In this document: positions 35,243 through 44,175 of the stretch, piece by piece
How the letters are laid out: the number at the start of each line of letters is the position of its first letter
Position numbering within the stretch: the first letter of the stretch is position 1
DNA from: Bordetella parapertussis
Lineage (GTDB): Bacteria > Pseudomonadota > Gammaproteobacteria > Burkholderiales > Burkholderiaceae_B
Assembly (NCBI GenBank): GCA_945865935.1
Contig: CAMBFI010000001.1
Span: 1 to 64,000 of the forward strand
Reading direction: 5' to 3'
DNA length: 64,000 nt
Made by a program: the position numbers and the translations under genes
The notes under the pieces: model-generated
Database searches by the model: none
What the model was told of the DNA's origin: nothing
Seen by the model: the letters and a program-made list of their open reading frames with translations, nothing else

Positions 35243-35734
35243 ATGGAAATCACCCAGATACACGTGAATTACCTCGATACGGAAGACCGTATTTTGATGC
35301 GTGTTAACTTTGGCATCGATCAGCAAGTGGCCTTGACGCTTACGCGCCGAATTGCCCGTTTCATCTTAGAGAACATTGCAGCAATGCCCCATGTGCCAGT
35401 TGAAATTGTGGCGCCGCAGACTCCGATTGCTCTCGAAGAGCGTCCTGCACAAGATAGTACGTCTAGGGCTAATAATGGGGCAGCGCTGGTCCTCAATGCG
35501 AACTGTCGGCGCACAAATTTAGAGGCCGGTTTTACTTTTGTATGTGATGGGTCGCTGGAGTTGAATTTGAACTTATCGCTCGTTTTAGCGAAAGGCTTGG
35601 AGAAGTTGCTTTGGCCTATCGTTGAGCAAGCCCAATGGTTTGTCGCATTGCGCCCTCAGTCGGCTGCCTCAATCGAGCAAACGCCACAGGATCCGCTGTT
35701 CGCAACCTTGTCGACTTCCACACTCATACATTGA
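35243..35734 (+). CDS. hypothetical protein, unknown family
   Basis: 163 residues, with no signal peptide or membrane segment. The N-terminus (MEITQIHVNYLDTEDRILMR) has an alternating strand pattern followed by LTLTRRIARFIL. It recalls a family of small proteins of unknown function found in methylotrophs and Burkholderiales that share D-R-[IL]-L-[LM]-R and L-T-R-R, but I cannot name it. The start is divergent from the MFS gene. A long hairpin lies 80 bases after its stop. Function unknown. Confidence 0.6.
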   Translation: MEITQIHVNYLDTEDRILMRVNFGIDQQVALTLTRRIARFILENIAAMPHVPVEIVAPQTPIALEERPAQDSTSRANNGAALVLNANCRRTNLEAGFTFVCDGSLELNLNLSLVLAKGLEKLLWPIVEQAQWFVALRPQSAASIEQTPQDPLFATLSTSTLIH

Positions 35735-35814
35735 TTCGTTAGACGATCTCGACTGTGTGGCGACGCTGATAGCCTTTTGATCAGGTTCGCGCAATGCAAA
35801 GACAGCACTCTGCG

Positions 35815-35847
35815 TGAGCAGAACGGCGCGTATCGCAGTTCTGCTCA
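35815..35847. other. long hairpin in a 237-base gap
   Basis: Perfect ten-base arms TGAGCAGAAC (35815-35824) and GTTCTGCTCA (35838-35847) enclose a 13-base loop that itself can form a GCG/CGC pair. It lies in the gap between the hypothetical gene and the M20 peptidase gene. It could be a terminator for the first; no T run follows, so the role is open. Confidence 0.4.
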
Positions 35848-35971
35848 TCAATCATCGAAAAGCCAAAGTCTTTGCCATGGCAGTAACATGACGTCTCAGA
35901 CTGCGCTTCATTGGTCTAGAATAAGAGATGTTTAGTTTGCTATCCCCCCAAAAATATTGTCGAGAGAAACC

Positions 35972-37369
35972 ATGAGCCGTCAGCAAGCGATCGATTCTGC
36001 CACCGCCTATTTTGATCAAGGTATGTTTCAGTCGACCCTGGCGCGTCGCGTCGCGATACCGACGGAAAGCCAAGAGCCAGGAAAGATCCCTTTGCTCACG
36101 TCTTATCTGACCGAGGAGTTGGCACCTACGCTTAAAGGGCTCGGCTTTGATTGCAAGATCATTCCTAATCCGATTGAAGGCGGTGCACCCTTCATGGTTG
36201 CAAGTCGTACTGAGTCAGACGCGGGCTTTACGGTGTTGACCTACGGTCACGGTGATGTGGTACGGGGCTATGCACCGCAGTGGATCGAAGGTTTGGAGCC
36301 TTGGACATTAAAAATCCAAGGAGATCGCTGGTATGGCCGTGGCACGGCAGATAACAAGGGTCAGCATACGATCAACCTTGCGGCACTTGAGCAAGTCCTT
36401 CAAGCACGCGGTGGCAAGCTTGGTTACAACGTGACCCTGTTAATTGAAATGGGTGAAGAGATGGGTTCACCCGGTTTGCGAGAAATGTGTCAACAGCACG
36501 GTGACTTGCTTAAAGCCGATTTGTTTTTAGCGTCTGATGGGCCACGCGTATCCGCGACTCGTCCAACACTCTTTCTGGGCTCACGCGGTGCGTTCAATTT
36601 TGAGCTCAAGCTCAATGTGCGGCAGGGCGCGCATCACTCTGGCAACTGGGGCGGCTTGCTTAAGAACCCCGGCATCCGTTTGGCACACGCGATCGCATCG
36701 ATGGTCGACTCCAAAGGGAAGATTCTCGTCCCTAAACTTTTGCCTAGTTCCTTGCCCGATAACGTCAAAAAGGCACTTGCAAACATTCAAGTAGGTGGCG
36801 GGCCCAATGATCCTGAGATCGATCCTGATTGGGCTGAGCCAGGTTTGACGCCGACCGAGCGAGTCTTTGCGTGGAATACCTTTGAGACCCTTGCGTTTAA
36901 GACGGGCAATCCCGATGCGCCAGTGAACGCGATACCGGGTTACGCCATTGCGTTTTGTCAGTTGCGTTACGTGGTGGGCAGTGACAATGAAAACTTCTTA
37001 AAGCACATTCGTGAGCATCTTGATGCGCATGGGTTTACCGATGTCGAAGCGGTCGCGAGTCGTGGCGAAGCGGCAGAGGCGACACGCCTGGATCCAGATA
37101 ACGCCTGGGTCAAGATGGCTGCAGCATCTATTACGCGCACAACGGGTAAAACAGTTGATATTCTGCCTAACTTAGGCGGTACCTTACCGAATGATGCGTT
37201 TTCAAAAATTCTGGGCTTGCCCACGGTGTGGGTCCCGCATTCGTATGCCGCTTGTTCGCAGCACGCCCCGAACGAGCATATGCTCGGTTCGGTTGCACGG
37301 GAGTCTTTGCAGCTCATGGCGGGCTTGCTGTGGGACTTAGGCGATGAAGGTGCAAAGATTGCCGCTTAA
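35972..37369 (+). CDS. M20-family metallopeptidase
   Basis: 465 residues from the ATG at 35972 (GAGAG just upstream); an in-frame TTG at 35957 is unlikely. M20 enzymes use two zinc ions to hydrolyse amino-terminal or amide bonds. Zinc ligands are visible as YGHGDVVRG (HxD), GTADNKGQ (bridging Asp), and the catalytic Glu pair EMGEEMGS. A last ligand is His in PHSYAACSQH. A lid domain (about 200-320) precedes the end. It lies upstream of a D-aminoacylase gene, which suggests joint breakdown of an N-acylated or dipeptide-like compound. Confidence 0.9.
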   Translation: MSRQQAIDSATAYFDQGMFQSTLARRVAIPTESQEPGKIPLLTSYLTEELAPTLKGLGFDCKIIPNPIEGGAPFMVASRTESDAGFTVLTYGHGDVVRGYAPQWIEGLEPWTLKIQGDRWYGRGTADNKGQHTINLAALEQVLQARGGKLGYNVTLLIEMGEEMGSPGLREMCQQHGDLLKADLFLASDGPRVSATRPTLFLGSRGAFNFELKLNVRQGAHHSGNWGGLLKNPGIRLAHAIASMVDSKGKILVPKLLPSSLPDNVKKALANIQVGGGPNDPEIDPDWAEPGLTPTERVFAWNTFETLAFKTGNPDAPVNAIPGYAIAFCQLRYVVGSDNENFLKHIREHLDAHGFTDVEAVASRGEAAEATRLDPDNAWVKMAAASITRTTGKTVDILPNLGGTLPNDAFSKILGLPTVWVPHSYAACSQHAPNEHMLGSVARESLQLMAGLLWDLGDEGAKIAA

Positions 37370-37449
37370 TAAGATGTTGCCGACTGTTCTGACAATAATG
37401 TGCGCTTAAAAATTTCGTGCTTAAAAATCAATTGGAAAACTTCTGAATC

Positions 37450-38904
37450 ATGACAACCAAGTTTGATTTACTTATTCGTAATGCGACCGTCATCGACGGC
37501 ACAGGCGCTGATCGCTATACCGCTGACATTGGCATCAATGCAGACCGCATCGTAAAAGTTGGAGACCTGTCGGGGTGCAGCGCTAAAAAAGAGATTGATC
37601 TGAAAGGGCATGTGGCAGCCCCTGGTTTCATTGACGCGCATACGCATGATGATCGTTTGATGTTGTCGAATCCGGAGATGACTCCTAAAGTCAGTCAGGG
37701 TGTGACGACTATTATTGGTGGCAATTGCGGTGTTTCATTAGCGCCGATGCCACGGCCGATTCCTGATCCTGTCACGCCTCCCTTGAATCTATTGGATGAC
37801 GAAGGCAAGTGGTTTCGCTTCCGTAGTTTTAAAGAGTATCTCGATGCATTGAAGGCTGAGCCTGCTACGACCAACCGCGCGATGTTGGTTGGGCACACAA
37901 CCTTGCGTGTGGCGACCATGGATGATCTTGAACAGCCTGCGAATGCGAAACAAATTCAGGCAATGCAAGAGCTTGTCGTCGAGGCAATGCAAGCCGGCGC
38001 GATTGGTGTTTCAACCGGCTTGTTTTATGAGCCTGCCGTTGCCGCGCCGACTGAAGAAGTGATCGAAATCTGTCAACCACTCAAAAAATATAACGGCTTG
38101 TACTGTACGCATATGCGTGACGAAGCTGATGGCGTCATGGATTCACTCGAAGAGACCTTTCGCATTGGTCGTGAAGTCGGTGTGCCGGTTGTGATTTCGC
38201 ATCACAAAGTCATTGGACAGAAAAACTATGGCCGTTCGGACGAGACCCTTGAGTTCATTCGAAAGAGTATGGCGATGCAGCCGATCTGCCTCGACTGCTA
38301 CCCCTACACTGCAGGCTCAACGGTGCTGTCCGCCAGTCGCGCTGTCACCTCGGCACGCGTGATCGTGACTTGGTCCAAACCCTTACCGCAGTATGCGGGC
38401 CAAGACCTCGACAAGATTGCGGCGCAGATGGGCGTAGCGCAAGATGAGGCAATTGAGCGTCTATTGCCTGCAGGTGCGATTTATTTCCGTATGGATGAAG
38501 GTGACGTACAAAAGATATTGCAATTTGCGCCAACGATGATTGGCTCAGACGGTTTGCCCCATGACTCCTCACCACATCCTCGTTTGTGGTCCACGTTCCC
38601 CCGCGTGCTTGGGCATTATCGTCGCAGTCTCGGCTTGTTTTCGCTTGAGACCGCCGTACATAAAATGACTGGTCTGACTGCTGTGAATTTTGGTCTGACG
38701 GACCGCGGTGTGATTAAAGAGGGTGCCTTCGCAGATCTGACGCTTTTTGATGAAGAGACCGTTGACGAAGTCGCAACCTATGAGAATCCGATTGCGTTGG
38801 CCAAAGGTATCCACACCGTTATCGTGAATGGCGATATTGTTTGGAACGATGGTAAGGCAACGGGCGCGAGACCTGGGCGCGTGTTGTCTCGTCCGCTGAA
38901 CTAA
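37450..38904 (+). CDS. N-acyl-D-amino-acid deacylase (D-aminoacylase family)
   Basis: 484 residues of the amidohydrolase superfamily. The metal motif PGFIDAHTHDD (HxH, about 60-66), TTIIGGNCGVS with Cys as metal bridge, HMRDEADG, ISHHKVIGQ and GSDGLPHDSSPHPR match N-acyl-D-amino-acid deacylases, which release free D-amino acid from N-acylated forms. The tail (VNFGLTDRGVIKEGAFADL) is typical of the small beta domain. It starts 80 bases after the M20 gene and precedes the DUF6817-like gene, probably forming one transcription unit. Confidence 0.92.
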   Translation: MTTKFDLLIRNATVIDGTGADRYTADIGINADRIVKVGDLSGCSAKKEIDLKGHVAAPGFIDAHTHDDRLMLSNPEMTPKVSQGVTTIIGGNCGVSLAPMPRPIPDPVTPPLNLLDDEGKWFRFRSFKEYLDALKAEPATTNRAMLVGHTTLRVATMDDLEQPANAKQIQAMQELVVEAMQAGAIGVSTGLFYEPAVAAPTEEVIEICQPLKKYNGLYCTHMRDEADGVMDSLEETFRIGREVGVPVVISHHKVIGQKNYGRSDETLEFIRKSMAMQPICLDCYPYTAGSTVLSASRAVTSARVIVTWSKPLPQYAGQDLDKIAAQMGVAQDEAIERLLPAGAIYFRMDEGDVQKILQFAPTMIGSDGLPHDSSPHPRLWSTFPRVLGHYRRSLGLFSLETAVHKMTGLTAVNFGLTDRGVIKEGAFADLTLFDEETVDEVATYENPIALAKGIHTVIVNGDIVWNDGKATGARPGRVLSRPLN

Positions 38905-38958
38905 TTTTCGAATGCTCTTAGAACGCTCTATAAAAAAATTTGATTGAGATCCATCGAC

Positions 38959-40047
38959 ATGACGACCAAGATGCCAACGCTTGATTCCACACAACTGACC
39001 CGTGCGGTTGCCTTGCTTGATGAGGAATGGCTGGCGCATGATCCTGAGTTGGGACCTGTCATGCCTTTAGTGCTCGGGCGCGGCGTTGGTCAGGATTGGC
39101 ATAAGGCCGGAACGTTTCGGCACCACTTAGTGGGGGTGACACGTACCTTGACCTTGTGGCAACAGCCACTGGTGGTGCGTCAGCTTGGGCTGTTGCACAG
39201 CGTGTATGGAAATGCACATGTTGATTTGGTGAAGTTCGATCCAAAGAGTGAGCGTGGACGCCTGCAAGAAGCTGTTGGTGAAGATGCCGAGCGACTCATC
39301 CATCTGTTTTGTGTCATGTCGCGTACTGAGCTCGTGCGTGAGCTGTTTAAAGGTAACCTCAAGCAGGACGGTAGCCTCACGATTACCTTGAATGGTGCGC
39401 CGTTTGTACTGCCACCGCGAGATGTTGCGATTTATATCGTGGTGACGATGGCTGATATCTGTGAGCAGTGGTACAGCTGGCAAGATGATATCTATATGGG
39501 CTATCCAGATTACAGGGCGGATAATGCCCAGTTACATTGGGGGGCGGCGCTTTGGCCAGGGCCGATGCGTCCGTCTACCTATCGCTGGAGTCAGATTTCA
39601 AAGCTCGCGACACTATTGCAGCACCCTGGTTTGAAGGGCTTGTTGCCAACACCTCCTGTATTTGACTTGGGGCAGGGAGTGCTCACCGCTGAGAATGAAG
39701 CGTCGGCTGCTGCGTTGTACTGGTCCGTGATGCAGCAAAACCAACCGATGCTGTCGCCTGACGCGACAATCGCCGTGTTGAAGCAAACGATTGCCTTGAA
39801 CCCTTACGTTGCCGAACCCTACCTTGTGTTAGCACAGCTCTACATGACGTTCCGAAACTTTGAAGAAGGTGAGCGCTACGCAGCCGCTGGCGTTCAGTTA
39901 GTTTCGTGCTGGGGTAACTCTTGGGATAAGCGGATTGGCTGGGATGCTTGGATGTCGTGGGGACGTGTGCTGCTGCAATCCGCACAGAAGCGCCAGTGGC
40001 CAGAGACGCTCAACAAGTTAAACAACGTCGCGCTGACGCCTGAGTAA
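38959..40047 (+). CDS. DUF6817-like protein with C-terminal repeats
   Basis: 362 residues from the ATG at 38959; an in-frame TTG lies 15 bases upstream. The front half (AGTFRHHLVGVTRTLTLWQQ, GLLHSVYGNAHVDLVKF) looks like the helical HD-like DUF6817 domain. The second half has helical pairs such as PYVAEPYLVLAQLYMTFRN of TPR type. No enzyme motif can be assigned safely. It follows two amide-hydrolase genes, so a role in the same pathway is possible but not shown. Confidence 0.6.
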   Translation: MTTKMPTLDSTQLTRAVALLDEEWLAHDPELGPVMPLVLGRGVGQDWHKAGTFRHHLVGVTRTLTLWQQPLVVRQLGLLHSVYGNAHVDLVKFDPKSERGRLQEAVGEDAERLIHLFCVMSRTELVRELFKGNLKQDGSLTITLNGAPFVLPPRDVAIYIVVTMADICEQWYSWQDDIYMGYPDYRADNAQLHWGAALWPGPMRPSTYRWSQISKLATLLQHPGLKGLLPTPPVFDLGQGVLTAENEASAAALYWSVMQQNQPMLSPDATIAVLKQTIALNPYVAEPYLVLAQLYMTFRNFEEGERYAAAGVQLVSCWGNSWDKRIGWDAWMSWGRVLLQSAQKRQWPETLNKLNNVALTPE

Positions 40048-40143
40048 ATCGTATTGAGCTGATGCGCGAACCAGTGGGCTAATTTGTCCACCCGTCAGAT
40101 CGGCGACCATCGTTATTTCGCTACACTTTGCCTATTAGCAAAT

Positions 40144-40160
40144 ATTCTGTTTTACAGAAT
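40144..40160 (+). promoter_or_regulatory. palindromic operator of the higBA promoter
   Basis: ATTCTGT (40144-40150) and ACAGAAT (40154-40160) form a perfect 7-base inverted repeat with a 3-base centre. It overlaps the -35 box, where HigA-type Xre repressors bind. This placement makes autoregulation likely. Confidence 0.6.
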
Positions 40161-40179
40161 CTGTTTGGCGGAATATACT
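40151..40179 (+). promoter_or_regulatory. higBA promoter (TTTACA-N17-TATACT)
   Basis: -35 TTTACA (40151-40156) and -10 TATACT (40174-40179) each differ from consensus in one base and are spaced by exactly 17 bases. The higB ATG is at 40184, so transcription would begin at about the start codon: a leaderless or near-leaderless message. Confidence 0.65.
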
Positions 40180-40183
40180 ATTT

Positions 40184-40462
40184 ATGATTGCTTCATTCCG
40201 GTGTCTCGATACCCAGGCACTCTTTCGGACGATTCACGTTGGAAAGTTTTCCAATATAGAGCGTAGTGCGAGACGTAAATTATTGATGTTGCACGCGGCT
40301 TCATGCTTGCAAGCCCTAAGAGTCCCGCCTGGGAACAGGCTGGAGGCTCTCCGCGGTGATAGGAGGGGGCAGCACAGTATTCGTGTCAATGAACAATGGA
40401 GAATTTGTTTTGTTTGGCGCGATGAGGCTGCCCATGATGTTGAAATTGTTGATTATCACTAA
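40184..40462 (+). CDS. higB: HigB-type RelE-family toxin
   Basis: 92 residues. The RelE-fold toxin cuts mRNA on the ribosome. The N-terminus MIASFRCLDTQALF and the middle RKLLMLHAASCLQALRVPPG (about 40-60) are characteristic of HigB. The C-terminus SIRVNEQWRICFVWRDEA holds the basic and aromatic residues of the active site. The start is fixed by this match despite the promoter lying only five bases upstream. It is followed by higA with its own start six bases after the stop. Active or not cannot be told. Confidence 0.92.
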   Translation: MIASFRCLDTQALFRTIHVGKFSNIERSARRKLLMLHAASCLQALRVPPGNRLEALRGDRRGQHSIRVNEQWRICFVWRDEAAHDVEIVDYH

Positions 40463-40468
40463 GTGAAA

Positions 40469-40777
40469 ATGATGACTAGGCGTTTGCAAGAAATACACCC
40501 AGGTGAGATTTTGAACGAAGAGTTCTTGAAGCCTCTGCAGATAACCGGTCGACGCTTATCTAGTGATATAGATGTTCCAGCGAGTCGCATTAGTGAAATC
40601 TTGAATGGCAACCGACCGATCACGGCAGATACTGCTGTGAGGCTTGGAATTTATTTCTCGATGGATCCGATTTTTTGGATCAACTTACAAGCGGAATATG
40701 ATGTCCGTGTCGCAATTCGAGAGAATAAAAAAACGTTGCAATCGCGCATTCGTGTATACCAACCCATTGCCGCGTAG
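40469..40777 (+). CDS. higA: HigA-type antitoxin with Xre HTH
   Basis: 102 residues from the ATG at 40469 (a second ATG follows at 40472, and a GTG at 40463 is possible). HigA is a helix-turn-helix protein that binds HigB and represses the operon. RRLSSDIDVPASRISEILNG (about 30-49 in this numbering) is the HTH and PITADTAVRLGIYF the second helix pair. Unlike most TA pairs, the toxin gene comes first, the standard higBA order. It ends convergently with the nuclease gene 38 bases on. Confidence 0.93.
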   Translation: MMTRRLQEIHPGEILNEEFLKPLQITGRRLSSDIDVPASRISEILNGNRPITADTAVRLGIYFSMDPIFWINLQAEYDVRVAIRENKKTLQSRIRVYQPIAA

Positions 40778-40814
40778 CCGCTTGTGTGCGAAGGCTTTCG
40801 CCTAGGCGTTGCCT

Positions 40815-41669
40815 TTAAAGCTCCACGACTGGCAACGAGCTAGTCAGTATTGGTTTGCATAGAATCTTGTAGCCGTCGCTATCGAACGCAGCGGCGATGG
40901 TGCTGAGATCTCTCGCTTGTTCAATCGTCCTAGCGCTACCCAAGTACAGCCAGTTGTGCACCACATGAATATCGGTCTGCGTATCATTTTTTTCGACCAA
41001 ACCGATTGGCCCCGCATAAGGCCAACATTCAATACGCTGATTTTCTAGTTGTTGTGTGAGTCGGTTATGGTGTTCTGCGACCGTTTCGATGCCACAACAG
41101 GCCCCAGCGCAACGCTTTAGCATGTGTCTGAAGCAAGGGCGATTCGCAGACGCTTTTTCAATGCCGAGTAGTCCCAAACACAGGTTGGCCTCATCCGCGA
41201 GATCTTTGAGTGCTTCAAGCGCAGAATGCCTACTCGCAAATAGTCCGTATAGATTCGGTGTGTGTGCAAAATCAATGTCCTTTGAATACACGATCTCAGG
41301 CTTATCGTCTTGCAGTCTGATGGAGCACATTTGACGTGTGCGTCGTAGTTTTTGATTAAAGAGGGGTTGTTGTTCTTTGATCAATTGGGCTTCAAGCAAG
41401 AGTGCACCGATCTCACCGACCGTTTGAATGAAAGTGATGCGCTGTGTTTGGCGAAGCATGCGGGCTTCGTCAAGGGTACGAAAGTGAGACATCACGCGCG
41501 TACGTATATTGATACTTTTTCCGATGTAAAGCGGCAAGCTATCGGATAGGCCGTGAAAGATATAAACGCCCGGTGTCTGCGGCAGATCGTCCAGATACTC
41601 GCGTAAGTGCTCAGGGTATGTGTAGCCCAGAGTAGGGTCAAACTCTGGGTGTCGGCGCGTGCGCGGCAT
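40815..41669 (-). CDS. cho: GIY-YIG excinuclease Cho (UvrC-like)
   Basis: 284 residues, close to E. coli Cho. Cho makes an incision 5' or 3' to damage in nucleotide excision repair through a UvrC-like GIY-YIG domain. The motif TPGVYIFHG with LYIGKSINIRTRV, and the Glu in LLLEAQLIKEQQPLFN (metal site), are clear. A Cys-rich segment CFRHMLKRCAGACCG (about 195-209) matches the UvrC Cys cluster. UvrC itself is not in the window. It is coupled by three bases to the flavoprotein gene upstream. Confidence 0.88.
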   Translation of the reverse strand: MPRTRRHPEFDPTLGYTYPEHLREYLDDLPQTPGVYIFHGLSDSLPLYIGKSINIRTRVMSHFRTLDEARMLRQTQRITFIQTVGEIGALLLEAQLIKEQQPLFNQKLRRTRQMCSIRLQDDKPEIVYSKDIDFAHTPNLYGLFASRHSALEALKDLADEANLCLGLLGIEKASANRPCFRHMLKRCAGACCGIETVAEHHNRLTQQLENQRIECWPYAGPIGLVEKNDTQTDIHVVHNWLYLGSARTIEQARDLSTIAAAFDSDGYKILCKPILTSSLPVVEL

Positions 41670-41672
41670 GGT

Positions 41673-43283
41673 TTAGCGAGTCGCGTAACTGAGCGCGACG
41701 GCCTCTGCTACCTTGATGCCGTCCACGCCAGCTGACAAAATCCCACCTGCGTAGCCAGCGCCTTCGCCAGCGGGATACAGTCCTTTGATGTTGAGGCTCT
41801 GATAGTCGTCGCCCCGCGTAATGCGTAGCGGTGAAGACGTGCGCGTCTCCACACCAGTGAGCACGGCATCGTACATGGAAAAGCCTTTGATTTGACGCTC
41901 AAACGCAGGAATCGCTTCGCGAATCGCTTGAATCGCATAATCAGGTAGGCTGGACGCTAAGTCGGTGAGATGCACGCCAGGTTTATAAGATGGGATCACA
42001 CTGCCAAAAGCAGTGGAGGCCTTGCCAACAAGGAAATCACCCACGAGTTGGCCCGGGGCTTCGTAGGTGCCACCGCCTAATTCAAACGCCTTGGATTCAA
42101 TCGTACGTTGAAACTCAATCCCCGCCATGGCGTCACCCGGATAGTCAGCGGGTGTGATGCCGACGACAATCCCAGCGTTTGCATTACGCTCATTGCGTGA
42201 GTATTGGCTCATGCCGTTCGTCACAACACGATTAGGCTCTGAGGCTGCCGCTACGACGGTACCGCCTGGGCACATACAAAAGCTGTAGACGCTACGTCCA
42301 TTATTGGCGTGATGCACAAGCTTGTAGTCTGCGGCACCGATCAGTTTATTGCCCGCGTGGGGGCCAAGTCGAGCGCGGTCAATCATAGACTGCGGGTGCT
42401 CGATACGAAAGCCAACTGAAAACGGCTTGGCTTCCATGTAGACGCCAGCTTCGTGCAGCACTTTGAAAGTGTCGCGAGCGCTATGACCCAGAGCCAGTAC
42501 AACATGGTCTGCAGCAATGTGTTCGCCGCTTTCGAGTGTCAGGCCACGCAGTTGTTGATGGTCAATCTCCAATCCAACGACTTTTTGGCCAAACCGAATC
42601 TCACCACCAAGAGCGATGATTTCTTCCCGCATTTTTTCGACGACACCGACCAGCCGGAACGTACCGATATGAGGCTTGGCGACGTACACGATCTCTTCGG
42701 GCGCGCCGGCCTTGACGAATTCGCGGATGACTTTACGACCGTAGAATTTCGGATCTTTGATCTGGCTATAGAGCTTGCCATCAGAAAAAGTGCCGGCCCC
42801 ACCTTCGCCGAACTGTACGTTGGACTCTGGATCGAGTACGTTTTTGCGCCAAAGCTTCCAGGTGTCTTTGGTGCGTTCCCGGACTGCTTTGCCACGCTCA
42901 AGCACAAGGGGCTTAAACCCCATCTGAGCGAGCAGTAGCGCTGCGAAGATGCCGCAGGGTCCAAAGCCCACAACAACTGGCCGAAGCCGCTGTGACAGGG
43001 TCTCGCTCGAGGCTTGAGCGACGTAATGGTAGCCCGTGTCTGGTGTTGGGGTCACCCGCGCGTCCTCTTTATGACGCTTGAGGACTGAGCTTGGATCTTT
43101 TACCGAGACATCTACGATATAGGTGAAGGACAGCGCTGCTTTTTTACGCGCGTCGTAGCTGCGTTTGAAGATCTCAACCCCCAGCAATTCGCTAGCAGAG
43201 ATGCCTAGACGCTCAAGGATGGCAGCCTCAAGATCTTGCGGGGTGTGGTCGACGGGTAAGCGTAATTCGGTAAGGTGAATCAT
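41673..43283 (-). CDS. NAD(P)/FAD-dependent oxidoreductase
   Basis: 536 residues from the ATG at 43283; a TTG three codons earlier is less likely. The N-terminus is a small domain (ELRLPVDHTPQDLEAAI). The FAD-binding GxGxxG equivalent reads VVVGFGPCGIFAALLLAQMG (about 105-124) and the end AGEGAGYAGGILSAGVDGIK binds the flavin. The family is often labelled uncharacterised FAD-dependent dehydrogenase and its substrate is unknown. It is co-directional with the nuclease gene, with a three-base gap; the pairing is odd. Confidence 0.88.
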   Translation of the reverse strand: MIHLTELRLPVDHTPQDLEAAILERLGISASELLGVEIFKRSYDARKKAALSFTYIVDVSVKDPSSVLKRHKEDARVTPTPDTGYHYVAQASSETLSQRLRPVVVGFGPCGIFAALLLAQMGFKPLVLERGKAVRERTKDTWKLWRKNVLDPESNVQFGEGGAGTFSDGKLYSQIKDPKFYGRKVIREFVKAGAPEEIVYVAKPHIGTFRLVGVVEKMREEIIALGGEIRFGQKVVGLEIDHQQLRGLTLESGEHIAADHVVLALGHSARDTFKVLHEAGVYMEAKPFSVGFRIEHPQSMIDRARLGPHAGNKLIGAADYKLVHHANNGRSVYSFCMCPGGTVVAAASEPNRVVTNGMSQYSRNERNANAGIVVGITPADYPGDAMAGIEFQRTIESKAFELGGGTYEAPGQLVGDFLVGKASTAFGSVIPSYKPGVHLTDLASSLPDYAIQAIREAIPAFERQIKGFSMYDAVLTGVETRTSSPLRITRGDDYQSLNIKGLYPAGEGAGYAGGILSAGVDGIKVAEAVALSYATR

Positions 43284-43388
43284 AGAGTGCAACGATACAC
43301 AAATTTCTTGCCAATTGGCGGCCGCGAGCTAAGCTGAAATCTATAAAATATGCGCAGTTTCGTGTTCTTCCAAGATAAAGAGGTTGTG

Positions 43389-44153
43389 ATGGATTCAGGA
43401 TTGAAGGGAAAAGTAGCGCTCGTGACGGGTGGTTCCAAGGGAATTGGCTTTGCGATTGCTCAGGCGCTCGCCGCGGAGGGCTGTCACCTACGGTTAGCGG
43501 CACGCGACCTAGGTTCTTTAAACGCTGCGCGTGAAACGCTTCAGTCCACCTATGCGGTTGACGTTAAAGTGCAATCTGTCAATTTGTCTGAGCCAGGTGC
43601 AGCAGAAACCTTGGCTGCAGCATTTCCTGAGACCGATATTTTGATTAATAGCGCCGGTGCGATTGCACGCGGTAGCCTGTTGAATATTGATCCGGCAGGG
43701 TTTCGCGAGGGCTTTGAAGGGAAGGTGACCGCAAGCATGATGCTCAGTCGAGCCCTGTACCCTCAGATGATGTCGCGTAAATATGGCGTGATCATCAATA
43801 TCATCGGAATCGCTGGGGAAAAACTCAACCCTAACTCTATTGGCACTTCAGTCGCGAATGCTGCTTTGATCGCGTTTACGAAGGCCTTTGGTGCAGAGAG
43901 TGTTGATCACGGGGTACGGGTGCTAGGGATCAATCCTGGCTTGATCCACACTGGTCGCACCGACAACCTATTACATCCCAAAACGGAAGTTGATCGCCAA
44001 GCCTATGCAAAGGTGATGGCGAATCTTCCGTATGGGCGAATGGGAAAGCCAGAGGAGGTCGCAAGCCTAGCCGTATTTTTGGCTTCTGACGCAGCCAAGT
44101 ACATCAGCGGTGATGTGATCTCGGTCGATGCGGGCACGCGCTTTCGCGCGTAG
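43389..44153 (+). CDS. short-chain dehydrogenase/reductase
   Basis: 254 residues from the ATG at 43389, with AGAGG five bases upstream. SDR markers are the cofactor-binding TGGSKGIGFAIA, NSAG (43670 region), and GTSVANAALIAFTKAFG, where the usual YxxxK reads N-A-A-L. This departs from the standard catalytic Tyr-Lys pair (VGTSVANAAL in place of YSASK), though IGIAGEKLNPNS precedes it. Activity is therefore uncertain. It ends convergently with a Bug gene across a small hairpin. Confidence 0.85.
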   Translation: MDSGLKGKVALVTGGSKGIGFAIAQALAAEGCHLRLAARDLGSLNAARETLQSTYAVDVKVQSVNLSEPGAAETLAAAFPETDILINSAGAIARGSLLNIDPAGFREGFEGKVTASMMLSRALYPQMMSRKYGVIINIIGIAGEKLNPNSIGTSVANAALIAFTKAFGAESVDHGVRVLGINPGLIHTGRTDNLLHPKTEVDRQAYAKVMANLPYGRMGKPEEVASLAVFLASDAAKYISGDVISVDAGTRFRA

Positions 44154-44175
44154 CCCGACCCAGCTTACTCGGGCT
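44152..44175. terminator. small hairpin between convergent genes
   Basis: Seven-base arms AGCCCGA (44152-44158) and TCGGGCT (44169-44175) overlap both stop codons of the SDR and Bug genes. It is short, but suited to bidirectional termination. Confidence 0.45.

Noticed and set aside
35957-35971. TTG start for the M20 peptidase
   Set aside because: The ATG at 35972 has the better ribosome binding site and the family start.
40778-40814. GCGAA/TTCGC hairpin after higA
   Set aside because: Only a 5-base stem in a short gap; too weak to call a terminator.
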